From positions 128,242 to 192,241 of the forward strand of contig FWCC01000052.1 in the NCBI GenBank assembly GCA_900169235.1: a DNA stretch of 64,000 bases, read 5' to 3'. The notes beneath the pieces are model-generated. The model saw only the letters and a program-made list of their open reading frames with translations. It was not told where the DNA came from and did no database searches. This DNA is from Zarea fungicola. Taxonomy: Eukaryota > Ascomycota > Sordariomycetes > Hypocreales > Cordycipitaceae. Below, in pieces: positions 36,992 to 47,282 of the stretch (position 1 is its first letter; each line of letters starts with the position of its first letter). The position numbers and the translations under genes are program-made.

Positions 36992-37244
36992 ATTTGTTTC
37001 TTTTAATCCGTTTGCATTTGATTTCATTTTTTCGGCATATGGCATGATTTTACACGATTGGCATTTCATCACTCGAGCGATTTTCTTTTTGCATATTTGT
37101 GTTTCACTCTCCTTTGTAATTTTCCCTCTTCTCCTGTCGCATGAATGACTATGTTTTATTCATCTAGATGGCGTTTTCTTATCGCCTTTCATCATCATGA
37201 TTATCATTTCCCATATTCGTTGGTAACATAAAAACACATCAAAC

Positions 37245-39326
37245 CTATCCCAAGAGTGATATTTCAGGGAATAGTATAATGTTTGCCAATCGGACAACTT
37301 CATTTTCCATTCTAGCACCTCCTCCTTGCTCGGTCTCACTTATTAGCCGGTGTTGCTGGTGGCTCCTCGACAAATCGCTTGACCCGGGCAGGGCCACGGG
37401 GCATGGCGTCGATGGCCTCGTTAGCAGGGCACTTACATCCCACGGTGCCAGCCCCATGGCCCGCAGCCCATCTTTATCGCCGATGCGTTCAATTTCCGCC
37501 TCAGCGGCGGCCGTGTCCTGGCCTTCCACGGGGTGGTTATGGCCCGACGAGTCAAAGTCCGGCCCCGGTTGTCCGCGCTGAAATGCCTTGCGCTGTCGTG
37601 CGAGGTACAGCGCACTCGACTGTGTGAGAGGCACGGCTGGTATATACAGCAGCATGCGTAGGCCCTGCAACATGGCTGTTGCTGTTGCTGGTGGGGGCGG
37701 CTGTGGTACGCTCCCCGCCAGGCTGCTCTCGCCGGAGGATATATGATATGGCAAGTCCGGGTGCCAGAGAATGTAGTCTCCCGGCTGCAACGTCGGTAGT
37801 GTAATCATGCTGCTGCGTAGATGCAGGTGCGGGTGCCATCGCTCCGTCACGCGCTGCGCATGGCCAGGCACCGCACCATGAATCACTGTATCAGGCTCCC
37901 TCATGAGCCGCCAGTTTTCCGGTGCCAGGTACATTTGCCACTCCTCGTCCTGCCTGTGTGGCGGCATCTTTTCCATCCCTGTTGGTAGTGCATGCACCGG
38001 TGCAAAAAAAGGTCGTAAGAGGTAGTAGGCTGTCGTGACCTTGGGGGAGGGTAGGAGTCGAATCATCCCCGGCTCGACGGTGGACAGCGCCAAGACACCC
38101 TGGAACATGCGAAAGACAGTACACGCCCCGTGCCCGTTGTACAGATCCGTGGTGGCAGGACTGCGAAGCGCACTTATCCACGGATCGTGATCTTCCCACT
38201 GGCCGCGAAAAATGGGTGAGTAGGTGCCCGCACGTTGGTAGCCGTCTGGTTCCCAGCGCTCTAGTGAGCCATTGTCGACTTGAGCAATGATGCCTGCCGA
38301 TGATTGGAGAGCAGTCAGCCAGTCTTCTGGTGATTGAGGCTGCGAAACATTGGTGCTGTGGCGTGGTCGTGTTGCCCTTTCGTCGTGTTGTTGATGACGA
38401 TTATTGCCGTCATCATTGCGGTGGTGATGATGTTGGCCCAATGAGTCGTGAGGGCCGTAGACGCGAATTCTGTCAGCATAGGTGATGGGATGCTCCGTGG
38501 AAACCTGGCCGTCCGGTGCCGTGTCCCACAGACTCATCATGAATTTTTGTGCCTTGCGCACATTTGGGTGCGCGCGCATGCGCACTTGAGCAGGAGACCA
38601 GAAGAAGTTGTAGCAGGCCGGATCCATGGCCTCGGAGGCTGCTGCTTTTATGCCAGCAGTGAAGCCACCACCACCACCACCACCAGTGAGTTCAGTTCCA
38701 TCCCTGGTATCCCCTTTCTGCTGTCCATCTACATAACTGACTGTGTCTCGAATAGCACTTTCCGCATCACGCCTCGGTACTACTTTGCGGACAACGCCAA
38801 CCCCGTACCGCTTGAGATCTCGCTGGAACCGCGTCGACTGCGCCCCGTCATCAAGGTCGTTGAATTCAATGGACGGAATGAGGTGAGCGCCAAGCCCGTC
38901 AATGTGCTCCACGTCTTGTCGCAGAGCAGCGAGCAGACGTGTCCAGCTGGCCTCCAGAGCGTCCTCTTGTCCAGCAATGAGGCCTCGCTTGATGCGGGCG
39001 AAGCGCGAGGGCAGCGGCACGGGGTCTGGCCCCCAGAAAGACGTTATATGCGGCTGCTGCTCTATCCTATCATTCCATGGGGGGGACTGTGTCCGGTTGA
39101 CGGCGGTGTAGTGGTGCTCGTGAGTTGTGGCAACAGCTGTGGCGGCGTGTGGGCGAGCACGCCGAGGCGAGGCTGCTGCTGCGTGTTTGCTCACAGCTGA
39201 GTGAGTCTGAATGGGACGTGGGCTGGGATGTCTTTCCTGAGGGCGAATATCTCGAGACGGCGGCCACGGCGGCTGCGGTGCCATGATGAAGAAATCCGAG
39301 TTTAGTCCTCCTGCTACACTCTCCAC
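37245..39326 (-). CDS. DUF1479 (YbiU-like) protein, putative Fe(II)/2-oxoglutarate-type oxygenase
   Basis: Best model: 39326-37437 joined to 37334-37245, 659 aa (645 if the second ATG at 39284 is used). The family is recognised from RYGVGVVRKVVPRRDAES, YNFFWSPAQVRMRAHPNVRK, DNGSLERWEPDGYQRAGTYS and GDYILWHPDLPYHISSG, the last being a plausible metal-site HxD region. Bacterial YbiU has a cupin-like fold and no settled reaction. Low-complexity insertions occur (a Gly run near 38665-38700 and a His/Asn/Gln/Arg stretch near 38380-38440). A GTAAGT donor at 37436, a CTAAT branch and an AG at 37335 define a 102-nt in-frame intron. Its removal joins GLRAMGLAPWD to the ENEVVRLANIILFP end. It converges on the NRPS with only about 250 nt between stop codons. 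Confidence 0.82.
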   Translation of the reverse strand: MESVAGGLNSDFFIMAPQPPWPPSRDIRPQERHPSPRPIQTHSAVSKHAAAASPRRARPHAATAVATTHEHHYTAVNRTQSPPWNDRIEQQPHITSFWGPDPVPLPSRFARIKRGLIAGQEDALEASWTRLLAALRQDVEHIDGLGAHLIPSIEFNDLDDGAQSTRFQRDLKRYGVGVVRKVVPRRDAESAIRDTVSYVDGQQKGDTRDGTELTGGGGGGGFTAGIKAAASEAMDPACYNFFWSPAQVRMRAHPNVRKAQKFMMSLWDTAPDGQVSTEHPITYADRIRVYGPHDSLGQHHHHRNDDGNNRHQQHDERATRPRHSTNVSQPQSPEDWLTALQSSAGIIAQVDNGSLERWEPDGYQRAGTYSPIFRGQWEDHDPWISALRSPATTDLYNGHGACTVFRMFQGVLALSTVEPGMIRLLPSPKVTTAYYLLRPFFAPVHALPTGMEKMPPHRQDEEWQMYLAPENWRLMREPDTVIHGAVPGHAQRVTERWHPHLHLRSSMITLPTLQPGDYILWHPDLPYHISSGESSLAGSVPQPPPPATATAMLQGLRMLLYIPAVPLTQSSALYLARQRKAFQRGQPGPDFDSSGHNHPVEGQDTAAAEAEIERIGDKDGLRAMGLAPWDVSALLTRPSTPCPVALPGSSDLSRSHQQHRLISETEQGGGARMENEVVRLANIILFPEISLLG

Positions 39327-40029
39327 CTTGGGCGTGCAGATTTGGTTTTTGTCCTGTTGCCTTTTCCCCCGAGAATTGCTCCAACCTGCTGCATTCGCCC
39401 CGCGAGGTTACTAGTAGTTACACATGGCAACTTGCAACTTGTTGCCGAGGCTGGCAGGTTTGTCTGAGCGCCAGAAAAGGCACAAGGATATTAGTTGACT
39501 GAAATAGACCGAGGAAAGCCAAATAATGATATAGATATTGTAAGAAACGTTCGGAGAGCTATAAGGTAGGAGGCAAGTTCTGATTAGGTACAAGGTTCCG
39601 GAGCTGAAAGCACAACCCAAGTTAGGGCCGAGCACCCACACATGCAGCTGCCAAAAAGTGGCACTAATAACGTTAGTTACCAGTTGCGTTCCAACGTCCT
39701 TGTCTTGGTGTAGATAACGGATTTGCAATTCTGCACAAGAGTCTTGATGCAATGGGTTGAAACCCTGCCTTTTTTAAACAATCTTTTTGTTTTTGGTTCA
39801 TTTAAACTATAATAACCCAATCACATACAAATCATGTTCAAAGTGGCATCATATCTTGCCTGTCCTGGTATACAAATGTTGTTCAATGGCAAAGACCCTC
39901 CCCTGCCGCCTTCACCAGAAAAAAAAGAAAGAAAGAAAGAAATTATGTACTCCATTATCCCATAACGCAATAAGAATAACAAAAGCCAACGCATTCATAA
40001 TTTTTTCCATTTTTACCAAGTTTCCGAAT
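39327..40029. other. Intergenic spacer
   Basis: About 0.7 kb: promoter of the DUF1479 gene and 3' flank of the GMC gene. It includes one short GATA core (AGATAA near 39712) and a GAAA-rich tract near 39920-39950. No gene was seen. Confidence 0.5.
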
Positions 40030-41667
40030 CTACAGTCTAGCTTGGTTGGCACTGGGCTTCCAGCCTTCCTCCATGGCAATCATCTCAGCAGCGCGCTCAC
40101 CAATGGCGAGGACAGTGAGCATGGGGTTGATGGAAGGCATCTCAGGGAAGACGCCGGCATCGGCGATGCGGAGCTTCTTGATACCGCGTACCTTGAGCTC
40201 GGGGTCGACGACGGCAAACTTGTCCTTGGAAGTGTCACCCATTTTTGTGGTGCCCGCGGGGTGGTAGACGGTATGCGCGGCGCGGCGGGCGTACTCGCTA
40301 ATCTCCTCGTCGGTCTGGACCTTGGGGCCGGGTGCGACCTCTTGCTTGAGCCAGCTCTTAAAGGGGTACTGCTCGGCAATCTTGCGGGCGGCCTTGATGC
40401 CGGACACGAGGATGGAGGCGTCGTAGCCCTCGGGATCAGTAAAGTAGCGGAAGTCGAGGGCGGGCTTGACGCTGGGGTCGGCCGAGGTGAGGTAGATGCG
40501 GCCGCGGGAGCGGGCACGGGGAATGTTGGGCGTCATGCAAAAGGCGTAGCCGTCGGGGATCACGGGATAGCCCAGACGCTCCGTGTTGAGGGTGAACGGG
40601 ATCTGGTAGCAGTGCATCATGATGTCGGCTGAGTCGCCGTCTTTGCCGGCGGCGTTGGTGGGGTCGCGGCGCAAAAAGACACCGGCGTCCGAGTCCATGG
40701 TGGTCTGGTTCGGGGGCACGGGTCTGCTGAGCTCCCACATGATGATTGTCTCCGGGTGATCGATGAGGTTCTCGCCGACGCCAGGAATATCCTTGACGAC
40801 GCGGATGCCGAGAGACTCGAGCTGGGCGCGGGGGCCGAGACCAGAGTGCAGCATGAGCTTGGGCGTGTCGACGGCACCGGCCGATAGGACAATCTCCTTG
40901 CGAGGGCGCAGGGTCATCTTTTGGCCGGACTTGAGGGTAATGTCGACGCCAGTGGCAACGTCGTTCTCGACATGGAGCTTGGAGACCCAAGTCTCGGTCA
41001 AGACAGTGAGGTTGGGGCGGCGCTCATCACCGCGGAGGATGGGGTGGATATAAGCGACCGAGGCACTGCTGCGCTTGCCGTCATCGGGGTTGTAGGAGAT
41101 GTTGAAGAAGCCAGCACCTTGTGTAAGCTGGCCCGTTTCGCGGATCTCGTGGTTGAAGTTGTCAATAACAGGGATATTGTGCGCTTTCGAGCAGGCGTTT
41201 ACCCAGTCCTGGCAGAGCTGGTTGCGGTGGCGGGCATGGACAGGCTGGAAGGTGTTGCGCAGGTTGTCGATGTGGCCGGTGACGTTGTCAAAGGTCCAGC
41301 CTGTGCAGCCTTGCTCGACCCAGCGCTCCAGATCATGACGGAATGGGCGGAAGGAAATGAGAGTGTTGTGAGAGGAGCAACCACCGAGGACCTTGGCACG
41401 CGAATGGCGGATGTGGGAGTTGCCATTAGGCTGCTCTGTGGTGGGATAGTCGTAGTCGAGATCACCACCGAGCAGGGAGAGCCACTCACGCAGGTTTAGG
41501 ACCTGGGAGAGATTGAAGTCTGAGGGGCCGGCCTCGATGAGGAGGACCTTGCGCTCAGGCAGGTAGCTAGACAGGCGCGAGGCCAGGACACAGCCAGCCG
41601 TGCCACCACCAACAATGATGTAGTCGAAGTGGGTGGCAGCAGCCGCGGGGATCTGCTGGGTAGTCAT
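40030..41667 (-). CDS. GMC flavin oxidoreductase, choline oxidase/choline dehydrogenase-like
   Basis: Single exon, 545 aa, the family's usual length. The FAD-binding motif DYIIVGGGTAGCVLASRLSS starts at about residue 14 and is followed by VLLIEAGPS. GMC signature 1 (SRAKVLGGCSSHNTLI, about 90) and signature 2 (GAVDTPKLMLHSGLGP, about 265) are intact. The C-terminal VYHPAGTTKMG carries the active-site His, and INPMLTVLAIGERAAEMI the partner Asn. The enzyme is predicted to oxidise an alcohol such as choline to the aldehyde with FAD. Choline as substrate is inferred from overall resemblance to choline oxidases and from the divergent aldehyde dehydrogenase at 45041. No secretion signal was seen, so it is probably intracellular. 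Codon use is strongly G/C-ending, implying good expression. Confidence 0.88.
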   Translation of the reverse strand: MTTQQIPAAAATHFDYIIVGGGTAGCVLASRLSSYLPERKVLLIEAGPSDFNLSQVLNLREWLSLLGGDLDYDYPTTEQPNGNSHIRHSRAKVLGGCSSHNTLISFRPFRHDLERWVEQGCTGWTFDNVTGHIDNLRNTFQPVHARHRNQLCQDWVNACSKAHNIPVIDNFNHEIRETGQLTQGAGFFNISYNPDDGKRSSASVAYIHPILRGDERRPNLTVLTETWVSKLHVENDVATGVDITLKSGQKMTLRPRKEIVLSAGAVDTPKLMLHSGLGPRAQLESLGIRVVKDIPGVGENLIDHPETIIMWELSRPVPPNQTTMDSDAGVFLRRDPTNAAGKDGDSADIMMHCYQIPFTLNTERLGYPVIPDGYAFCMTPNIPRARSRGRIYLTSADPSVKPALDFRYFTDPEGYDASILVSGIKAARKIAEQYPFKSWLKQEVAPGPKVQTDEEISEYARRAAHTVYHPAGTTKMGDTSKDKFAVVDPELKVRGIKKLRIADAGVFPEMPSINPMLTVLAIGERAAEMIAMEEGWKPSANQARL

Positions 41668-44600
41668 GATGGCGATTTTATGGAAAGTAGAGAGCTATCA
41701 AAGGATATTGGTATTGTACGAGTACAGTGAGAGGAGCGTTTTTTAGCTCGTCACAGCCTGGTGAGAAGTCTGACACTAACACAGTAGACAGACGGTGGTT
41801 GCGGAAGCTAGAGCTTAATTGGAAGCGGGCCGTACGTGAACGTCGATTCCACGATAGAAAGCGTATGAGCAGGACTAAAGTGGGCGATTGAACGTCACTT
41901 TGTAGATGGAGTTAGCAACAGATGGCAAAATTAATTGCAAAACTGAAGCAGAGAGAATAAGGAAGTGATGGAAGTTGAAAAATAGATGGGGGGAAGAGTT
42001 GGAGAAGCGAGTTTGGAGAATTGGGGTGGGAAAGCCGCAGTAGATAAGTTTTTTTTAACAAGACTTTTTTTTTCCTTACTTGAACCAGGCTGCTCAAGCT
42101 TTCGAAATGGGCGGCGCAGACGCAAAGCTTCGGAGAAGCCATGAAGACCAGCCCAGACGGTTGGGCTTAGCGGAGCATCGGAATTGTTCATTGCGATCAC
42201 GCGAGTTGGCCATGGTTGGCTTGAAGTGGCTGGTGGATCCAGCAGAAAGTAGCTGCAGTCAGCCTTTCAAAAAGGACAGTCAAGAGATTGGTAGGTAATT
42301 TTAGTCTCACCGACCATTGGCGCTACGCAGTACTGGTCTTTCGATGAAGGATCACTTCGTAGAAGAGGCATTACGTAGGAGGTGCAAGGGTTTTTTGGGG
42401 TACTGTGGGCCGACGATTCGGCACTGTTTGCACTGTGATTGTCAAGCGGGATTGTATGCGCCGGAACCGTGCTGACTGTGACTGACGATGCACTGTGTAG
42501 ATTGCTGTCGATGGGGCGGGGCTGGTGGATTGCGCTTCTGTGTAGCCCCGCAGCGGTGTGGTGGAGGCTTTGGTCGCTGGAAAAAGAATGCCAATGCTCA
42601 CTACCTAGTCTGGTTTAGGAGGGGCCTTTAGTCATATTTCTGTTTCAATTTTAATCGTAGGTTAAATTTATTCTGATCCTCGTGTTTTAGGCTACTGCAG
42701 GTCTTGTTGCATGAGTGAGTGGATTGCAGTGCGTTTGCAAAGAGGAACGTACCTGCCTTTGTGCAGTACATTATTACCTGGCATCTTAGCAGTTCCCACA
42801 GCAGCTGCAGCCTTGAGATTGATTCACTGTACTGTTGGCTAGCTCCTTCCCTAACCGCGCTGTAATTCCGACAGCAGCTGGGCAGGAGGAGCCACTCAGC
42901 CGTAGCAGGGCCTTTGACACGCGGAGTTGGTGGGTTTGTGGTGGCCCCGTTGAGCGCCATTCTACTTTGAGATGTTTTACTGAAACTTCCCATCCAATTC
43001 ACTGGTTTATTATTTGTGCCACCCAAAAAGTCTCTCCAAACTGCGCTGTGACGGCGCCATTTATGCCCCGAGAAGCCTCTACCAACCCACAGCCAGAACT
43101 GCGCCCACCCAGCGCCACTTTCTGGGGCGCTCTTGCCTTGTAGCGGATCCCCCGACACGGAGAGGCGGCCACAGGCTGCGGGTCACTGATGTCATTGCCC
43201 TCCTCCAGCATGGCCCATGTCCACTACAGCCCCCGCTCCAGCAACGCTTCTGGTTTTCTGCTACCAGTAATACGATAGCATCAGGAAAAATTGGTTGAAA
43301 AATTTCTCTAGAAATAAGCCAATTCGCTTTTTTTTTTCCTTTCGACAAATAGTACATGGGTTTGTTTTACATCTGCTGGCGGGCCCACACGCAAGTGGAT
43401 TCTAACCAGGTGCAAGTTAGTGACCGCTTTGGGTAATTGTCTCCCGTACATGACGGCCATTACCAGTACGTTTATGACGGGCAGGAAATGTCTTGTAAAC
43501 CCTGCTCTTCAGTAAGTAGGTAGCTACTCTGTACACTTTGTGCAGTGGGTGCGGCAGTGGTGATGGGGATTGAATGCAGCCCCTGCCCTGTGGCGCCCTC
43601 CATCTTCTTTCGCCGAATTGAATCCAATCTTTTCCTCAGCAACCCCATGGTGGCTGCCAGATGGCTGACGAGCTGATTGTAAAGAGCCAATGCCGAAGAA
43701 GCCCGTTATATAATTGCAATCAATAGTTGGTTGACAAGCATGCACTTGGTGGCCTGCTATCCTCCGACTACGACTAACATGGCCTGCTACATGCGCTATC
43801 TTCAGCCAGCTTCCGGGGTAGAAACCACCTGATCGGACCATGTCTCCGTGTTACCTGGCGCGGGTATACTTGTGCCGCCTTCCATTGCGCACGATGCAGA
43901 TAGCTAGATACCAAGTAATAAGAGATGATTGCGTATGATTAACCGTATAACCCCTGGTTCTACTGTATTACAAACTTGCAACAGCACCCTACTAGCTCGC
44001 AAAGCATCTGCCGGATTTTCTCCATCGGTGCTTTTCTCCATCCTCCGGCCGTGTTTGTGTCTTATCCAAGGTACGTTGGCGCGGCCTGCCAAGCCGGATT
44101 ACCGACCATGCAAGCTGTCCCTGATAAAACATGTACCAATAATAAGCGAACACTGAATGCACAATTTGACAGCCTTTTTCCAATCTGAGCGTAATTGTGC
44201 CAGCCACGAATCAGCAGGAGCTATACGAAGGGTCTGACGCAGATCTTGTCCGTATTCTTTTTGCTGCGTTCTTGATGCGTTCAATCGCTTAAAGCATCTT
44301 CACCTTGGTATCCGATAGGCCCATGCCCAGCCAGTAAAAGGCTTTACCGCTACCAATTTTCCCGCGTCAGACTATTCCCAGTAGAGCATAACCTGTACGA
44401 TAGTCACGTCATAAATATTCCTGTAAAAACGAGTATTAAGTTGCCAATTGCTCATGTTGTGGAATTACCCACAAGAAACCAATTCGCCCCGTCCGCCAAG
44501 GTCCCTAATGTGTTGGTGGGTCTTTTCTTTTACAGGTGCATGTCCGCAGTCTTGATGGAGGCTCAGCTGGTTCAGCAAGCCGGCTATGGCGCGGCTTGAG

Positions 44601-45040
44601 CACTGTATCCACTGTAGCCATCCGCTATATGCCCTGTAGGTAGCTACCTCCTTGCAGTGCTGTATGTATTGAGCTGCCTGCTCCCTGCACCGCCGGCCCA
44701 CTGCCCGGCTCCCGTCTAGCTCGGACTTCCCCGCCGCGCTGGCCAAGCCTCTTCTCTGTAGACAAACCAGTGACACCACACCCACCAGGCTCTTCAGCCG
44801 CCCATCGACCTTCCCTGCTCGGCAACAGCTCTTGTGCCCATTGCCGTCATCACTCTGACAGTACCATATCCCATATCTGCGGGTTCTACTTGGGCTTTTC
44901 TTATTATTATATTTTTTGCAACGGGGAATTGATGCCCTGTTATTCTCAACTACTCGTTGCTCTGCTCTGCTCTGCCGCACAATATAGTACTTCACCGCAA
45001 ACGGCGTCATCACCACCCTCACCTTGAATCATCAGCCACA
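41668..45040. other. Bidirectional spacer between choline-oxidase-like and ALDH genes
   Basis: About 3.4 kb. The end next to the GMC gene (to about 42080) is purine-rich on +, like the leader of a minus-strand gene. The last 250 nt before the ALDH are pyrimidine-rich on +, like its leader. In between I see no ORF with family resemblance, no tRNA and no transposon ends. One AGATAAG core lies near 42041-42047. Confidence 0.5.
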
Positions 45041-46567
45041 ATGACGTTCGCTCAAGAGATTCACACATTTCACTCGGGCCAGCCCCAACCAAAGACTTCC
45101 TCCTCAAACACCTTCCAGTCCATCGACCCCAGCACCGCTTCGCCTCTCGCCACCATTTACATATCCACGCGCCAACAAATCGACGACGCAGTAGCTTCCG
45201 CCCAGTCTGCCTTCTCAACATGGTCCCAGACACCCGCCCCCAAACGCGCTGCCATCCTCCTCCGCGCCGCCGCCATCCTCCGCCAACGCAACGACGCCCT
45301 CGCCCTCACAGAAACCCTCGACACCGGCAAGGCCTGGTCTGAGACGTCCACCGTCGACATTGCCACTGGCGCTGACGTCCTCGAGTACTACGCCCACATG
45401 GTCGCTGGTGGACAGCCCGGCCAAAACACCCGCCTCCGCGAGGACGCCTTTATCCTCACCTCCCACGAGCCCCTGGGCGTCTGTGCGGGCATCGGTGCAT
45501 GGAACTACCCTATCCAGATTGCCCTCTGGAAGTCGGCGCCCTGCCTTGCTGCCGGCAACTGCATGGTCTACAAGCCCAGCGAGGTGACGCCGCTGCATGC
45601 CAACACCCTGGCCCAGATCTACATAGAGGCCGGTGTGCCCCCCGGTGTTTTCAATGTCATTTACGGCGACGGCCCCAGCGCCGGAGTGCCCCTCGTCTCG
45701 CACCCGGGCATCGCCAAAGTCTCCTTCACAGGCCAGGTCAGCACCGGCAGCAAGGTCGCCGCCTCGGCCGCCAAGGACATGAAGGGCATCACCATGGAGC
45801 TCGGCGGCAAGAGCCCCGTCGTCATCCTGCCCGACGCCGACGTCGAAGACGCGGCTGACGTCGCCATGGCAGCCAACTTCTTCTCCAGCGGCCAGGTATG
45901 CACCAACGGCACCCGCGTCTTCGTCCCCGATACCATGCTCCCCGCCGTCGAGCAGGCCCTCCTCAAGCGCTGCCGTGAGGGCATCCGCATGGGCATGCCG
46001 CGCGACGCGACGACCAATTTCGGCCCCGTCGTCTCCGCGCCGCATATGGACAAGGTCCAGTCGTACATCCGCCACGGCAAGGAGGTCGACCGCGCGCAGG
46101 TCCTGTATGACGGCGCTCGCGAGGCCCAGAAGAAGAAGCCCACGCCCAACGGGTTCTGGGTGGCCCCCGTCATCTTCACCAACTGCACCGACGCCATGCG
46201 CGTCGTCCGCGAGGAAATCTTTGGGCCCGTCATGTGCATCCTGCCCTACAAGGTGAGCGGCCGCACGCAGGAGGAGTGGTTGCCGGAGCTGGTGCGCCGC
46301 GCCAACGACACCGACATGGGACTCGCGGCCGGCGTCGTGTCCTCGGACCTGAGCCTCGCCCAGGACGTCATTCGACAGCTGCACGCCGGCATCACATGGA
46401 TCAACACATGGGGTGAGTCGCCGGCCGAGATGCCCGTTGGTGGGTGGAAGATGAGCGGCATTGGCCTGGAGAATGGCGAGGAGGGCATTCGAGCGTACAT
46501 GCGCACTAAGAGCACCTTGGTGCAGCTTGGAAAGGGTGCCTGCGCTGGTCTATTCGCGAAACTGTAA
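45041..46567 (+). CDS. Aldehyde dehydrogenase, betaine-aldehyde-dehydrogenase-like
   Basis: Single exon, 508 aa. ALDH superfamily motifs: nucleotide-site [20 protein letters not shown], general-base glutamate in [19 protein letters not shown], catalytic cysteine in [24 protein letters not shown], and the C-terminal [18 protein letters not shown]. The last segment and [15 protein letters not shown] resemble betaine aldehyde dehydrogenases, which oxidise betaine aldehyde to glycine betaine with NAD+. It would complete choline-to-betaine conversion with the divergent GMC enzyme. The start at 45041 was chosen over an upstream in-frame ATG at 44957 because it follows a pyrimidine-rich leader and gives the family's N-terminus. 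Codon use is highly G/C-biased. Other aminoaldehydes remain possible substrates. Confidence 0.88.
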   Translation: MTFAQEIHTFHSGQPQPKTSSSNTFQSIDPSTASPLATIYISTRQQIDDAVASAQSAFSTWSQTPAPKRAAILLRAAAILRQRNDALALTETLDTGKAWSETSTVDIATGADVLEYYAHMVAGGQPGQNTRLREDAFILTSHEPLGVCAGIGAWNYPIQIALWKSAPCLAAGNCMVYKPSEVTPLHANTLAQIYIEAGVPPGVFNVIYGDGPSAGVPLVSHPGIAKVSFTGQVSTGSKVAASAAKDMKGITMELGGKSPVVILPDADVEDAADVAMAANFFSSGQVCTNGTRVFVPDTMLPAVEQALLKRCREGIRMGMPRDATTNFGPVVSAPHMDKVQSYIRHGKEVDRAQVLYDGAREAQKKKPTPNGFWVAPVIFTNCTDAMRVVREEIFGPVMCILPYKVSGRTQEEWLPELVRRANDTDMGLAAGVVSSDLSLAQDVIRQLHAGITWINTWGESPAEMPVGGWKMSGIGLENGEEGIRAYMRTKSTLVQLGKGACAGLFAKL

Positions 46568-46880
46568 ATGGAAAAAAAAGGAACTTGTTAGTCTATCTCG
46601 TTGCTTGATTTTTTGGCTCTTTTTTATTGGCTCTTATTGGCTCTTATTGGACTTTGGGGTTTGGGTCTGTACAAATTGTTTTTTTTTTTAACTTGGGTAT
46701 ATTAAAAAAGCGCTGTTAATTGAATCACACGAAATGTATAACATTTTCTGTCTATTTGTCGTGAAAAATATGGCTAACATTGGACCATTTCTTCACGCCA
46801 TGCCCGTTCTCTTTTACTTTCATCCACTCTACTCTACCGTTCCAATTTGCCATTGACGACCAGACAAGAAACATTTAGTC
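46568..46880. other. Short spacer with a CTCTTATTGG tandem repeat
   Basis: About 310 nt between the ALDH stop and the VOC start. It holds two and a half copies of a ten-base unit (CTCTTATTGG) at about 46614-46650 and two T-rich runs. No gene was seen. Confidence 0.55.
46614..46650 (+). repeat. Tandem repeat, unit CTCTTATTGG
   Basis: Two exact copies plus a diverged third lie in the ALDH 3' flank. Read directly; possible role unknown. Confidence 0.7.
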
Positions 46881-47282
46881 ATGCCTCACATTGCACACGT
46901 CTCCGTCGTCGTCCGCGACTACGACGAGGCCCTTTCCTTTTACATTGACAAGCTCAACTTTACCCTCGTCGAGGACCGGCCCGTCCCGGAGCAGAACAAG
47001 CGCTGGGTCACCATTGCACCTCCCGGCGCACCTCCCGGTGCCACAACGGTACTCCTTGCGCGGGCCTCATCCCCGGCGCAGCTCGCTTCAGTTGGACGCC
47101 AGACGGGTGATGATCGCGTCTTTTTGTTCCTCGCGACGGATGATTTCGCTCGGGACCATGAACGGTTGACCCGGGCTGGGGTGGAGTGGGCGCGGGGCAT
47201 CGCGGTACATGACTACGGCACTGTGGCCGTCTTTAAGGACTTATACGGAAATTTATGGGATTTGATACAATATACAAATTAG
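46881..47282 (+). CDS. Glyoxalase/bleomycin-resistance (VOC) superfamily protein
   Basis: Intronless, 133 aa, the size of a single-domain VOC protein with two beta-alpha-beta-beta-beta repeats. The first repeat begins IAHVSVVVRDYDEALSFYID, with a His metal ligand, and ends near the PPGAPPGATTVLLAR segment. The second has VFLFLATDDFARDHERLTRA and ends YGTVAVFKDLYGNLWDLIQY, where a His or Glu ligand position is expected. Such stand-alone proteins include lactoylglutathione-lyase-like enzymes and dioxygenases, and the reaction cannot be named from sequence. It sits 0.3 kb behind the ALDH on the same strand, which would suit aldehyde detoxification, but that is inference. Confidence 0.85.
   Translation: MPHIAHVSVVVRDYDEALSFYIDKLNFTLVEDRPVPEQNKRWVTIAPPGAPPGATTVLLARASSPAQLASVGRQTGDDRVFLFLATDDFARDHERLTRAGVEWARGIAVHDYGTVAVFKDLYGNLWDLIQYTN

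Noticed and set aside
40921..41499. 192-codon + strand ORF (and 39787-40632)
   Set aside because: Antisense to, or overlapping the end of, the GMC oxidoreductase; Val/Asp/Gly-rich artefact of codon bias.
45215..46384. 389-codon minus-strand ORF
   Set aside because: Antisense shadow of the aldehyde dehydrogenase, whose strong codon bias keeps the opposite frame open.
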